Below are positions 46,281 through 55,933 of a DNA stretch of 64,000 nucleotides, piece by piece. The position numbers were made by a program, and so were the translations under genes. Each line of letters starts with the position of its first letter. Within the stretch, counting starts at the first letter, position 1. Source of the stretch: LSCE01 sp050485425. GTDB lineage: Bacteria; Pseudomonadota; Gammaproteobacteria; Nitrococcales; Aquisalimonadaceae. Location of the stretch: positions 28,595 to 92,594 of the forward strand of contig JBJHBJ010000012.1 in assembly GCA_050485425.1 (NCBI GenBank). The letters are read 5' to 3'. The notes beneath the pieces were generated by a model that saw only the letters and a list, made by a program, of their open reading frames with translations, searched no databases and had not been told where the DNA came from.

Positions 46281-48251
46281 ATGTGCGGAATTGCCGGTTT
46301 TCTGTTAAGCGACACTAGCGCCCCTGACAACCCACAGGCCGTTCTGCACAACATGGGAATGGCCATTCTTCATAGAGGACCGGATGGAGACGGCTGTTTC
46401 TGGGACGCATCAGCGGGCTTGGGACTATCCCACCGCCGCCTATCCATCCAGGACCTATCCGAGCATGGCGCGCAGCCCATGCATTCCGCCTCCGGCCGGT
46501 TCACCATCGTTTTCAACGGCGAGATCTACAATTTCCGCAAACTCCGCTCGGAGCTGGACGGCCTGGGTCATACGTTCCGGGGCGGCTCCGATACGGAAGT
46601 GATGCTGGCGGCCTTTGAAGCCTGGGGCGTTGAAGATGGGTTGAAGCGCCTGGCCGGCATGTTTGCCTTTGCGCTGCTGGATCGGGAAACGGAACACCTC
46701 TGGCTCGCCCGCGACCGCATGGGCGAGAAGCCGCTCTACTACGGATGGTTTGGCGAGACGCTGCTTTTCGGCTCAGAGCTGAAGGCGTTACGCGCCTTCC
46801 CCGGGTTCAACCCGGCCGTGAACCGCGATGCGCTCACGTTGCTGCTGAGGCACAACTACATCCCTGCTCCCCACAGTATCTACCAGGGCATCTACAAGCT
46901 GCCTCAGGCTCATTACCTTCGAATCAACCTTGGCCAATCGGCTCAGGACGATGAGCCAAAACCCTACTGGTCACTGCAAGACGCCTTTCTCGCGGCGCCC
47001 GGTTACGGGAACGCGCGGGAAGCGTCGGATGCGCTGGAGGGCTTGCTCGGCGACATAATCCAGGAACAGATGGTGGCCGACGTCCCCCTGGGCGCTTTCC
47101 TGTCCGGCGGTATCGATTCATCCACGGTGGTCGCTCTGATGCAGCAGCGGGCATCGCAGCCAGTGAGAACCTTCACCATCGGCTTCGAGGAAGAGGGTTT
47201 CAACGAGGCGGAGCATGCCAGCGCCGTCGCCGCACACCTCGGAACCAGGCACACGGAGCTGTACGTCAGCCCCGGCGATGCACTGGAGGTGATCCCGGAC
47301 CTGCCACGCATCTACGACGAACCCTTCGCGGATTCCTCGCAAATCCCCACATATCTCGTCAGCAGGATGACCCGGGAGCATGTCACGGTTTCACTGTCCG
47401 GGGACGGCGGGGATGAGCTTTTTGCGGGCTACGACCGGTACCCGAAAGCGCTCCGGGACTGGAAGCGGCTGCACCGGACCCCTTCCTCGCGCCAGCGGCT
47501 GGAAAGGGGCATCCTGGGCCTGCCCGACCGATTGGCGGCACCGGCCGTTCGGCTGCTGAACCGGGAACAGCGTCATGCAGCGGCTGCGGTGGTTCGTGAA
47601 AAAGTGCTGCGGGAGCGCAGCCTGCGCCGGCGCGACGAACTTGCCAGCTTTTATCAGCAGCGGGTGGGTTACTGGAGCCACCCGGAGTTGCTGGTACAGC
47701 ATGCGCGGGAACCACTCTATGCACTCAACATGCCCCTGCCCGCACCGTTGCAAGGGCTGTCGCCGATCAAGCAACTCCAGTGGCTGGACATCAACAGCTA
47801 CCTGCCGGATGACATCCTGGTGAAAGTGGATCGCGCAGCGATGGCGGTGAGCCTGGAAACCCGCGTGCCCATGCTGGACCACCGTTTCGTGGAATTCGCC
47901 CTGAGCCTGCCGGCAGAGTGGAGCCTGAGCGGTGATACGGGCAAACAACTGCTTCGCGACGTGCTTTACCGGCACGTGCCCAGAGAACTGGTGGACCGCC
48001 CGAAACAGGGCTTCGCTGTGCCCGTCGCGCACTGGCTTCGTGACGAACTGCGCGACTGGGCGGAATCCCTGCTGGATGCCTCCCGGCTGGACCGGGAGGG
48101 CTACTGGAACACGCGAATCGTGCGGGCCTTCTGGGAGGATCACATCGAGGGACGGGCGGATCACAGCTTCTACCTGTGGAGCATCCTGACCTTCCAGGCG
48201 TGGCTGGAACATCAGCAGGCGCAGGCAAACGCGGTGTTACGCAGCGCATGA
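46281..48251 (+). CDS. asnB: Asparagine synthase-like amidotransferase
   Basis: 656 residues. The class II glutamine amidotransferase domain begins with nucleophile Cys2 (MCGIAGF) and has RRLSIQDLS and NGEIYN; the synthetase domain has the PP-loop LSGGIDSST (274-282) and SGDGGDELFAGYDRY. Exosortase loci regularly carry such amidotransferases, which may amidate a uronic acid of the polysaccharide rather than make asparagine. Specificity cannot be decided from sequence. Overlaps the next gene by four bases. Confidence 0.9.
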   Translation: MCGIAGFLLSDTSAPDNPQAVLHNMGMAILHRGPDGDGCFWDASAGLGLSHRRLSIQDLSEHGAQPMHSASGRFTIVFNGEIYNFRKLRSELDGLGHTFRGGSDTEVMLAAFEAWGVEDGLKRLAGMFAFALLDRETEHLWLARDRMGEKPLYYGWFGETLLFGSELKALRAFPGFNPAVNRDALTLLLRHNYIPAPHSIYQGIYKLPQAHYLRINLGQSAQDDEPKPYWSLQDAFLAAPGYGNAREASDALEGLLGDIIQEQMVADVPLGAFLSGGIDSSTVVALMQQRASQPVRTFTIGFEEEGFNEAEHASAVAAHLGTRHTELYVSPGDALEVIPDLPRIYDEPFADSSQIPTYLVSRMTREHVTVSLSGDGGDELFAGYDRYPKALRDWKRLHRTPSSRQRLERGILGLPDRLAAPAVRLLNREQRHAAAAVVREKVLRERSLRRRDELASFYQQRVGYWSHPELLVQHAREPLYALNMPLPAPLQGLSPIKQLQWLDINSYLPDDILVKVDRAAMAVSLETRVPMLDHRFVEFALSLPAEWSLSGDTGKQLLRDVLYRHVPRELVDRPKQGFAVPVAHWLRDELRDWAESLLDASRLDREGYWNTRIVRAFWEDHIEGRADHSFYLWSILTFQAWLEHQQAQANAVLRSA

Positions 48252-50599
48252 AGAGGCATACCGTCATCATCACCGGGGCGGACACGCCAACCGGACTGAC
48301 TACCGCCCGCGCCTTGCAAAAGCTACCGGTGCGGCGCATCGGCGTAACGGCCCGCCCGGGCGCCCCAGCGTGCCATTCCCGCGTGTGGGACGAACTGGTG
48401 CAAACAGAAGCTGATGCGCATGAGCAGTTGGCAACACTGCGGGCACTGGCGGAGTCGAGGAACTTCCAGGAAAAGCCCGTTCTCCTGTTCTCCCAGGACG
48501 ATCTGGTTCAGGCAGCAAGCACCCACCGGACAGATCTGCAGGCCTTCTTCCACCTGCCGTTACCCGATGCCGATGCGACTGACCGCATGCTGGACAAGAC
48601 AGCGTTCCAGGCATGGGCCGAGGAACGCGGCTACGCCGTTCCGCCATCCCTGATCGTCAGCGACCGTGAGCACCTGGAACAGGCGCTGTCCGAGATGCCG
48701 CGCCCGGCGATTCTGAAGCCGCTGGTCCGGACCCCCGCCTGGGACTCGGTCATGCCGAACCAGAAAGTGCTCTGGTTGCGGGATGACAAGGATTGCAGGG
48801 ACGTTCTATCGCGTGAAGACCTCTTTCAGCTCTGCCCGCGCTTCCTTGTGCAGTCCTGGGTCGAAGGGGGGGATGACGCGGTCTATTTCTGTCTCTTTGC
48901 GATGAACGCGCATGGGGCAGTACTCGACCAGGTGGCCGGCAGAAAATACCTGCAATGGCCCCCCCTGACCGGTTCGACCGCGATATGCCAGGCCATCCAC
49001 GACCCCGACCTGCTTGACCTCAGTCGAACCATTCTGCAGGAGGCCGGCCTGAAGGGGTTGGGCTCCATCGAATACAAGAAGAGCGCACAAGACGGGAAGT
49101 ACTACATTACCGAACCGACCGTGGGCAGAAACGACCACCAGTCCGCGGTGGCGTTGGCCGCGGGCCACAACCCGACTGCGGCGCTGGTCGCCCACTGCCT
49201 GGGGCTCCCACCCCCGGAAACCGCCTCCATAGGCACGGCGCCTTCCCCGCTCTGGATCGATGAGCTCGGAACACTGCGGCACTGCCGGCAAGAGGGAAAT
49301 GCCCTGCGGATGCTGAAGCTGGTGGCGAAGAGCTGTCGCCACGGCCTCCCCCGACCACTGCTTTTCCGGTTCACCGACCCAAAACCGTTCGGTTACGCCG
49401 CCGGCAGTCTGTTTCAGCGACGCGGGGGCAGCCACAAGCCTGTGGACGACACGCCACCGCAGACGAGCACGGACCGGAACCGCTTGCGTATCGAAAGGCT
49501 TACCGAGGAACGCTTCCTGGCCCTTCAGGATGAATGGAGCGACCTGGTCGACAGGTCGTGCGCGAACCCGCTGTTCATGGGTTGGGAGTGGCTTTCGGCG
49601 TGGTGGGAAACCTGGAGCAAACCCCTGGGGCTGGAACTCGTTCTGATTGCAGCTTACAGCGGGGACCGGTTGGTGGGAATCGCCCCCCTGTACCGCCGCC
49701 GCCGGCGATTGCGATTGGGCCCGTCCGTGGAGGAGCTTCATCTGCTGGGCAACGCACCGCGTATCGCGCCGACCGTCCGCACGGAGTACGTCGACCTGAT
49801 CATCGACAGGGATTATCAGGATGAAGTCGTCAAGGCGCTTACCAGCCATTTGCGGGAAATGCACTGGGACCTTCTCGCCGTGTGCGACCATGTCACCTTG
49901 CCGGACTCCCCTCTTGGAGCACTGCTCAAGGGCCTGGCCCTGCATCAGGGGCCAGGGCAGCAGGAATCCGGAATCCACATTGACACCGCGGGCGAGTTCG
50001 AAACCTGGCTTGACGGGCTCGGGGCGAACACCCGCCTGAAGGCCTTCAACCGTCGCCGGTACCTGCGCCAAAAGGGCACACCGGCGCATGTCATTGCTGA
50101 AAATGACGGCGAGCACGCGCTGGACATACTCAACGCCTTTCACCTTGAGCGTTGGGGAAAGCCTTGCTTCGAGGGTGCCAGCCTGGAATTCCACCGCCGA
50201 TTCCTGAAACGCCTGAGTGGTAGGATCCTACCGTTGTTCACGCGGCTGGAGATTGAGGGCAGGACGGTCTCCATCCTTTACGACGTAAAGGTTGCCGACT
50301 GCATCTACAACATCCAGGCCGGCTTCGATGAACAGTTTGACAACAAGGTGTCCTTGGGCACACTGCACCTTGGGTACGCAATAGAACACGCCTTTGCCCA
50401 ACACGATGTGCGCCGCTACGACCTGCTGGCAGGCAGCGGCAAGCGCACATTCTACAAGGCACGCCTAAACGGCACGGAGGTCGTGTTCGGCACCTCCCAG
50501 CACTTGCGGGCACGCTGGATCAGACATGCGTGGAAAGCGCAGGCGTGGGCGCCACGGGCTGCGACCCGGGCGGCGGTGAAATGGCTGGAACGCGCATAA
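48248..50599 (+). CDS. ATP-grasp domain fused to CelD-like acyltransferase
   Basis: 783 residues from MKRHTVIITGADTP (ATGA overlap with asnB). Residues 1-390 form an ATP-grasp ligase: nucleotide-binding AILKPL (Lys157), FLVQSWVEGGDD, and the metal site ITEPTVGRNDHQ (Glu289). After a linker (391-412) follows a GNAT-fold CelD/BcsL-type acyltransferase (~413-770) with FMGWEWLSAWWETW, LYRRRRRLR and RRRYLRQKG. The two activities are usually separate genes in exosortase loci. Together they suggest amino-acid or acyl attachment to the polysaccharide. Confidence 0.85.
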   Translation: MKRHTVIITGADTPTGLTTARALQKLPVRRIGVTARPGAPACHSRVWDELVQTEADAHEQLATLRALAESRNFQEKPVLLFSQDDLVQAASTHRTDLQAFFHLPLPDADATDRMLDKTAFQAWAEERGYAVPPSLIVSDREHLEQALSEMPRPAILKPLVRTPAWDSVMPNQKVLWLRDDKDCRDVLSREDLFQLCPRFLVQSWVEGGDDAVYFCLFAMNAHGAVLDQVAGRKYLQWPPLTGSTAICQAIHDPDLLDLSRTILQEAGLKGLGSIEYKKSAQDGKYYITEPTVGRNDHQSAVALAAGHNPTAALVAHCLGLPPPETASIGTAPSPLWIDELGTLRHCRQEGNALRMLKLVAKSCRHGLPRPLLFRFTDPKPFGYAAGSLFQRRGGSHKPVDDTPPQTSTDRNRLRIERLTEERFLALQDEWSDLVDRSCANPLFMGWEWLSAWWETWSKPLGLELVLIAAYSGDRLVGIAPLYRRRRRLRLGPSVEELHLLGNAPRIAPTVRTEYVDLIIDRDYQDEVVKALTSHLREMHWDLLAVCDHVTLPDSPLGALLKGLALHQGPGQQESGIHIDTAGEFETWLDGLGANTRLKAFNRRRYLRQKGTPAHVIAENDGEHALDILNAFHLERWGKPCFEGASLEFHRRFLKRLSGRILPLFTRLEIEGRTVSILYDVKVADCIYNIQAGFDEQFDNKVSLGTLHLGYAIEHAFAQHDVRRYDLLAGSGKRTFYKARLNGTEVVFGTSQHLRARWIRHAWKAQAWAPRAATRAAVKWLERA

Positions 50600-50660
50600 C
50601 CGGGGTTCGAACTGCGGTTTACCCGAAAGCCACAGGCACTCAAGAACGAGAATTCCGAAC

Positions 50661-51359
50661 ATGGGACTGGCTGGAAAAATTCTGAACCGCCTGAAGCGCC
50701 CGGTTATCTGGGATCTCGACGGGTACTACCACTTCAGGACCAACCTGCAGACCTCGGCGTTGGCTGAACCGTTGCGCGCGGACGAAATGCTGGATGGAAT
50801 TTCCCTGAAGGACATCTCGGTTGATGATTCGGCTCACCTCGAAGGCGTTGCCGCGCTCCTCAGCATGCCTGAAGCCCATTATCCCGCCCCTGTCACCGCT
50901 GAATACGTCAGCTCCTTGCTAGCCGCCGGGGATCGTTGCTTTATCGCCCTCCGCGGAAAGGATGTGGTGGCCGTCCAGTTTTCGACACCAACCGATGGAC
51001 GGCTCTCCACCGGTTTCGCGGCCCTGGTGAGACACGAACGCGGGAGCTGGGTGTCGAACTCGACTTTCGTGGCGCCATCAGCAAGAGGCTCTGGCATACA
51101 ACGCCTGCTGGCCCGCTACTCGAAATCACTGTTCAGAGAGGCAGGCGCGCCGCACACCTTCTCGTTTGTCGGCGCGCACAACGTTCCTTCTGTAATCAAC
51201 ACGTTCAAGACGAATGACGAGTATCGCTTCGTTTACCACCTGAGCCTGGACCTGCCCCTGCTTGCCCGGCGCAACATGTATCTGAAGAACGAGAAGGAAC
51301 GGTGGCGCCCCTGCCCCCGGAAGCCGACCGGAAAACCCAATACAAGGCACGAACAATGA
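50661..51359 (+). CDS. GNAT family acetyltransferase
   Basis: 232 residues. The acetyl-CoA loop VAPSARGSGIQRLL is the GNAT motif A; the family's beta-bulge segment NSTFV lies just before it, and HNVPSVINTFKTNDE is motif B. Likely N- or O-acylation of a precursor sugar. Overlaps the next gene by four bases. Confidence 0.82.
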   Translation: MGLAGKILNRLKRPVIWDLDGYYHFRTNLQTSALAEPLRADEMLDGISLKDISVDDSAHLEGVAALLSMPEAHYPAPVTAEYVSSLLAAGDRCFIALRGKDVVAVQFSTPTDGRLSTGFAALVRHERGSWVSNSTFVAPSARGSGIQRLLARYSKSLFREAGAPHTFSFVGAHNVPSVINTFKTNDEYRFVYHLSLDLPLLARRNMYLKNEKERWRPCPRKPTGKPNTRHEQ

Positions 51360-52261
51360 GCGACACCCCTCTCATCAGTGTGGTCACGCCCACATACAAC
51401 CGGGCAGACTACCTCGGCGAAGCCATCGACAGCGTTCTGGCACAAACCTATCAGCATTTCGAGATGCTCATCGTGGATGATGGGTCCACCGATGCCACTC
51501 CCGAGCTGATGAAGCGGTACGCATCGGATTCGCGAATTCGTTACTTCCAGCAGGAAAACCAGGGCCAAAGCGTGGCCCGCAACCGGGGAATTGCGGAAAG
51601 CACTGGTGAGTACATCTGCTTTCTGGACTCCGACAACGCCTGGCTTCCCGAGAAGCTGGAGAGTTCTCTTGCCCACCTCGCGGCCAACCCCGGCACGGAT
51701 GTGGTCTATGGCGATTGCATCACCATTGATGAACACGGCAAGGAAATCAGCCGGAAGAACATGACCCGGTTCAGCGGCGACATTACCGCAAAGCTGCTCA
51801 AGGACAACTTCGTGAGCATGAACACCACCATGACGCGCGCGGAGATCATCAAGTCCGTCGGAGGGTTCAACCCGCAAGACCGCTATGCCGAGGACTATGG
51901 CCTGTGGCTGAGAGTCGCCACGAGAGCCCGCTTTCTGTATGTGCCCGAGTACTGGGCGTACTACCGTGTGATGGAAGACCAGATATCCAGCCAGAAGGTC
52001 CGGCGCCTGTATGCCAATCAGGATGTCATCGAGGAATTCCTGAGCCACTGGGACCATGGCCTTTCCGAGGAGCAGGCGAAAGAGGGAAGGCTGCGCTTTT
52101 ACGACCGCAAGACGCGGACGCTATCCGCAAGCGGCCATATCAGTGAAGCATTGGGCACGTGGTTCAGTCACATCGGCGCCGCCCCTTTCTCGGTACGCCC
52201 CTGGCGCACACTGCTACGGGTAGGCCTGGATGCGATACGCCTGGCGAAACCCGGCAGATAA
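51356..52261 (+). CDS. Glycosyltransferase, family 2
   Basis: 301 residues from MSDTPLISVVTPTYNRADYL (ATGA overlap with the GNAT gene). GT-A motifs IVDDGSTDATPEL, FLDSDNAW and AEDYGLWLRVA. No membrane helices. Confidence 0.9.
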   Translation: MSDTPLISVVTPTYNRADYLGEAIDSVLAQTYQHFEMLIVDDGSTDATPELMKRYASDSRIRYFQQENQGQSVARNRGIAESTGEYICFLDSDNAWLPEKLESSLAHLAANPGTDVVYGDCITIDEHGKEISRKNMTRFSGDITAKLLKDNFVSMNTTMTRAEIIKSVGGFNPQDRYAEDYGLWLRVATRARFLYVPEYWAYYRVMEDQISSQKVRRLYANQDVIEEFLSHWDHGLSEEQAKEGRLRFYDRKTRTLSASGHISEALGTWFSHIGAAPFSVRPWRTLLRVGLDAIRLAKPGR

Positions 52262-52324
52262 GAAGATGACATCGCGCCTTCCTCCCTACCGTAATGCTCC
52301 GCGCTCACTGGCAGGTAAGCCCGC

Positions 52325-53845
52325 GTGATCGGACAGGTTCTGCGCAGTACGGCGTCCAATTCCTTCAAGCTCGTCGTCGCCACGATCATCACCTTCGTGA
52401 TGACGCCCATCTACCTGCGGGAACTGGGGGATTACGACTACGGTATCTGGGAGGTAATTGTCTCGGTCATCGGCTATCTGGGGCTGATCGACCTCGGGCT
52501 CCGACCCACCATTTCCCGCTACACGGCGTATTACTTCCGCAAAGCCGACCGGGAAGGGAAGGACGTCCATACCGTTTATTCCACGTCGCTGATTCTGATG
52601 GCCACTGCGGGTGTTATCGCTGCAGGGGCGACGTTCGTGTGGTCGATTTCCGCTCCGCAGGTTCTCTCGCCTGAACCGGGACAGGATGCACGCTACGCTC
52701 TGGTTCTCCAGTTGATCGCGCTCCAGCTATTATTTGCTTTTCCGTTCTATTCCATGGAGAGCACGCTGGAGGGTCGGCTTTGGTACACGACCAAGAACAA
52801 CATCGCCATCGCTGCATCCATCATCATGTCGACGTTCCTGTACTTCGCGCTGCCCCATTACGATGCGCTGGTTCTGCTGGCAACGGCCACATTGGTAATG
52901 ACACTATCCAAGCTCGTCATATTCGCGCTGGTTCTGAGGTCGCGTCGTTACGGTGGGCACCGGTTCAGCTTGACCAATTTTAGCATTCCGCTCACCAAAG
53001 AAATGCTGGTTTTCGGCTACAAGTCGTTGGTACAAGGTTTGGCAGCCAAAATACAAAGCAAAGCAGACCCGGTAATTATCGCTTTCGCCATGGGGCCGCA
53101 GTTTATCGTTTTTTACAGCCTGCCTCATGCCCTCGTCTCTCGTGCCACTTCAATCAGTGCCGTGCTTACCCACGCGCTGATGCCCGCCTTCTCCCAGATG
53201 CACTCGAATGATGACCAAAAAGGCATCGAGCGCTATTTTATGTTCGGATCGAAATTTGTAGCAGCCATCCACATTGCTAGCTGCACAGGCATGGCACTTC
53301 TTGGGGAAGCCTTTATTCGGCTATGGATCAGCGAGCACTACGCTACAGAAGCACGCTATATTCTATACATTATGGCCGCATCGACGCTGATGCAGGGCGC
53401 CCTTCCCCTGCACAACCGGATGCTGATGGCGATGAACAAGCATGGACCATTATCCTGGCTTTATGTTTCCAGAGCCATAATCAACGTAATATTAACCTTA
53501 GTGCTTGTTTTTCCTTTCGGTCTGGTAGGGGTCGCCTTCGCGACACTCTTGTCGAATATTATTGTATTGCCCTTCATTTGGCGTCTGGTGTTCTCGAATA
53601 TCGAAGCTACGAGCGAACACTACCTGAGACGCACCCTCGCTCCCTTGTTGATCTCCTCCGCTGTTATGGCAGGCGCAGTCTCGCTGGTCCTACAATGGAA
53701 TCCCGTACAAGGTTGGTTAGATCTGGGCACATTGGTATTCCTCGGAATATCCGTCTACGCCGTTACACTCTGGCTAGTGGGACTCAATACTGAGGAACGC
53801 TCCACCTACCTGGCTCTTGTACGCCGTGGCCGCACAGGGAAATAG
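52325..53845 (+). CDS. wzx: Wzx-type oligosaccharide flippase
   Basis: 506 residues, GTG start. About 12-14 hydrophobic helices throughout and the MOP/Wzx N-terminal pattern (NSFKLVVATIITFVMTPIYLRELGDYDYGIW in two parts), LIDLGLRPTISRY. It translocates lipid-linked repeat units across the inner membrane. The 3' third is AT-rich (53461-53520 has 21 G+C of 60). Confidence 0.9.
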   Translation: MIGQVLRSTASNSFKLVVATIITFVMTPIYLRELGDYDYGIWEVIVSVIGYLGLIDLGLRPTISRYTAYYFRKADREGKDVHTVYSTSLILMATAGVIAAGATFVWSISAPQVLSPEPGQDARYALVLQLIALQLLFAFPFYSMESTLEGRLWYTTKNNIAIAASIIMSTFLYFALPHYDALVLLATATLVMTLSKLVIFALVLRSRRYGGHRFSLTNFSIPLTKEMLVFGYKSLVQGLAAKIQSKADPVIIAFAMGPQFIVFYSLPHALVSRATSISAVLTHALMPAFSQMHSNDDQKGIERYFMFGSKFVAAIHIASCTGMALLGEAFIRLWISEHYATEARYILYIMAASTLMQGALPLHNRMLMAMNKHGPLSWLYVSRAIINVILTLVLVFPFGLVGVAFATLLSNIIVLPFIWRLVFSNIEATSEHYLRRTLAPLLISSAVMAGAVSLVLQWNPVQGWLDLGTLVFLGISVYAVTLWLVGLNTEERSTYLALVRRGRTGK

Positions 53846-53855
53846 GCATAAAGAA

Positions 53856-55061
53856 ATGATGCACAAAACAACCACACCGGAAGTTTCGATCGTAATACCT
53901 ATCTATAACGCAGAGAGCATGTTATCGGACTGCCTGAATTCAGTTCTATCGCAACACTTCAAGTCAATGGAGATCCTCTGCATCAACGACGGTTCCAAGG
54001 ACAATTCTGGAAACATACTGGAAGAATATGCGCGCAGAGACTCCAGAGTTCATGTCATCCACCAAGAAAACCAGGGCGCATATGCTACTCGAAACATAAG
54101 CCTAGACCTTATCCAAGGTAGATACGTACTCTTTCTAGACTGTGACGACGAACTGGACTCTACATACGTGGAAAAGCTCGTATATCGGGCGGAGGCTGAA
54201 AATGCGGATATCACTATTACCGGCTGGGACTACCTAAGCGGACCTTACAGATCTCCGGATGTCACACGCTGGAACTTGAGGAGTTGGAAAACCGCCCCCA
54301 AAGGATCCGGTTTTCCAATGAGTTACGGTTATCTCTGGATGAAACTGTACCGCAAAGCCTTCTTGGATCGGCATAAGTTGCGATTTCGCGAAGAGTTCTA
54401 TAGCAAGGCGGATGTAATCTTTCACTGGAGGAGTATGTCCCTGGCAGAAAGAGTTAGTGTGGTTCCAGAGCCGCTATACCACTATCGAGTACATGAGAAC
54501 TCAATTACCGGAACGATCGGAAAGCGATTTATCCAGGTTATTGATGTCATGGAGGCCATCAAGCACGACCTGATAGAGCTGAAGGATCCGAGGGGACTGC
54601 TGCCAGGCTGGTACACCTTCGCCCTGAGCTTCATCTACGGTGCCTACCAGCAGCTTGCCCCGGAATACCGGCCGGAGATGCGGGATGCGCTCCGATCCTT
54701 CCTTGACCGGCTGGACGACGACGAGCGGCGCGTTATCACCGAACCGGGGCGCCTTCCCCAGCACGTGCGCTACTTCTATCTGTCACTCGAGTCCCCGCGG
54801 GCGGCGTTCCGGTACGGCACGTTGTACCGGTGGCGGAAAGGGGTGAGCCGCAGCGTGAGAAACGCGGTGTTGCCGGCACCATTGCGCCGGAAGCTGCTGG
54901 GTTTCGTTCGCAGTCAGTCGTACAACCTTTCCCGTTCATCCGCGGATGAACTCCGCGATTCCGTTCGCGAGCTGAACGAGAGCCTCAACCGGCTGGCAGC
55001 TGAGAACTACCGGCTTCGTCAACGCCTGTCGCCACGTTCGGACAACGACGACGAAGACTAG
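53856..55061 (+). CDS. Glycosyltransferase, family 2, with C-terminal coiled coil
   Basis: 401 residues from MMHKTTTPEVSIVIP; the next ATG is also possible. Catalytic domain (1-~220): SIVIPIYNAESM, INDGSKDNSG, FLDCDDELD. The C-terminal part (~225-401) is Arg-rich and ends in a predicted coiled coil (SADELRDSVRELNESLNRLA) and an acidic tail (DNDDED). The 5' half is AT-rich and the 3' half GC-rich, as if the gene were a mosaic. Last plus-strand gene of the block; it faces the sulfotransferase with a 14-bp gap. Confidence 0.87.
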   Translation: MMHKTTTPEVSIVIPIYNAESMLSDCLNSVLSQHFKSMEILCINDGSKDNSGNILEEYARRDSRVHVIHQENQGAYATRNISLDLIQGRYVLFLDCDDELDSTYVEKLVYRAEAENADITITGWDYLSGPYRSPDVTRWNLRSWKTAPKGSGFPMSYGYLWMKLYRKAFLDRHKLRFREEFYSKADVIFHWRSMSLAERVSVVPEPLYHYRVHENSITGTIGKRFIQVIDVMEAIKHDLIELKDPRGLLPGWYTFALSFIYGAYQQLAPEYRPEMRDALRSFLDRLDDDERRVITEPGRLPQHVRYFYLSLESPRAAFRYGTLYRWRKGVSRSVRNAVLPAPLRRKLLGFVRSQSYNLSRSSADELRDSVRELNESLNRLAAENYRLRQRLSPRSDNDDED

Positions 55062-55075
55062 GGGAAACAACTCCG

Positions 55076-55912
55076 TCACCAGGGCAGGCGACGATCCAGC
55101 AAGGCCTCAAGACGCTCGTTATGGGGTTGGTAATACGCTTCCAGTTGCGCCATTTCCTCATCGCTGACCGGTATGTCCCAGTAAGGGCGGTCCTTGATGA
55201 ACTCCGGCACGTACTGCCGGGCCAGCCGCTGCATGCGCCCGGAAAGCCGGGACAGCCTGTAGTCGAAATGAGACCGGCGCTTGTTGTAGCGTGAATCGGG
55301 GTTGGATGGCTGGAACTCGCTGTCCACGCCGATATGCTCGAAGACCTTCGCCAGCGTTGGGAGCCGCGCGTCCCCGGTGAGGTCCTCCTCGTACACCAGG
55401 ATCTGGAAGCGCTCACGGGGATAGTACCGGAACCAGCGTTCCAGGTGATCCGCGTAATGCCCCATGGAGAGGATGCCCCATTCATCACCCACCTCGCTCA
55501 GCCGGCGGTTCGGGCTGAGACGGGCCGCACCGATATGGTGGTAGTAGGACGATACCGCGCGGGTAACGGGATTACGCAGGATGACGATGAGCTGCAGATC
55601 GGGAAAGGCTTCCGCCATGCGCTCGGGCACATTGGGCGTTGCCGCCAGCGCCGGGCCTTCTCCCAGCTTCTCGCGAACCCAGAGATAATCCGGGGTGAAT
55701 TCACCCGCGGCCTTTGCCTGGTCGTTCCAGGCGAAATGGCTCAGGTACCAGTCCAGGCCGCGGCGGTAGTTGTGCTCCCGATTGAAGAAATGCAGCTCTT
55801 TCGGCTCGCTGGCCAGCACTTCAGGGTGCTGTTCCACCATGCGGTAGAGCCATGAGGTGCCTGCCTTCTGTATGCCGATGCAGATGAACGTGGGAGCTGA
55901 AAGACGCGACAT
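55076..55912 (-). CDS. Sulfotransferase
   Basis: 278 residues. PAPS-binding 5'-phosphosulfate loop IGIQKAGTSWLYRM (residues 12-25) and 3'-phosphate motif LRNPVTRAVSSYYHH (about 112-126), as in heparan-sulfate-type sulfotransferases. It would place sulfate on the polysaccharide. Downstream of xrtA with 21 bp between, hence co-transcribed with the export/sorting block. Confidence 0.88.
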   Translation of the reverse strand: MSRLSAPTFICIGIQKAGTSWLYRMVEQHPEVLASEPKELHFFNREHNYRRGLDWYLSHFAWNDQAKAAGEFTPDYLWVREKLGEGPALAATPNVPERMAEAFPDLQLIVILRNPVTRAVSSYYHHIGAARLSPNRRLSEVGDEWGILSMGHYADHLERWFRYYPRERFQILVYEEDLTGDARLPTLAKVFEHIGVDSEFQPSNPDSRYNKRRSHFDYRLSRLSGRMQRLARQYVPEFIKDRPYWDIPVSDEEMAQLEAYYQPHNERLEALLDRRLPW

Positions 55913-55933
55913 TTGGGAGACTTTTTCCTTTGG

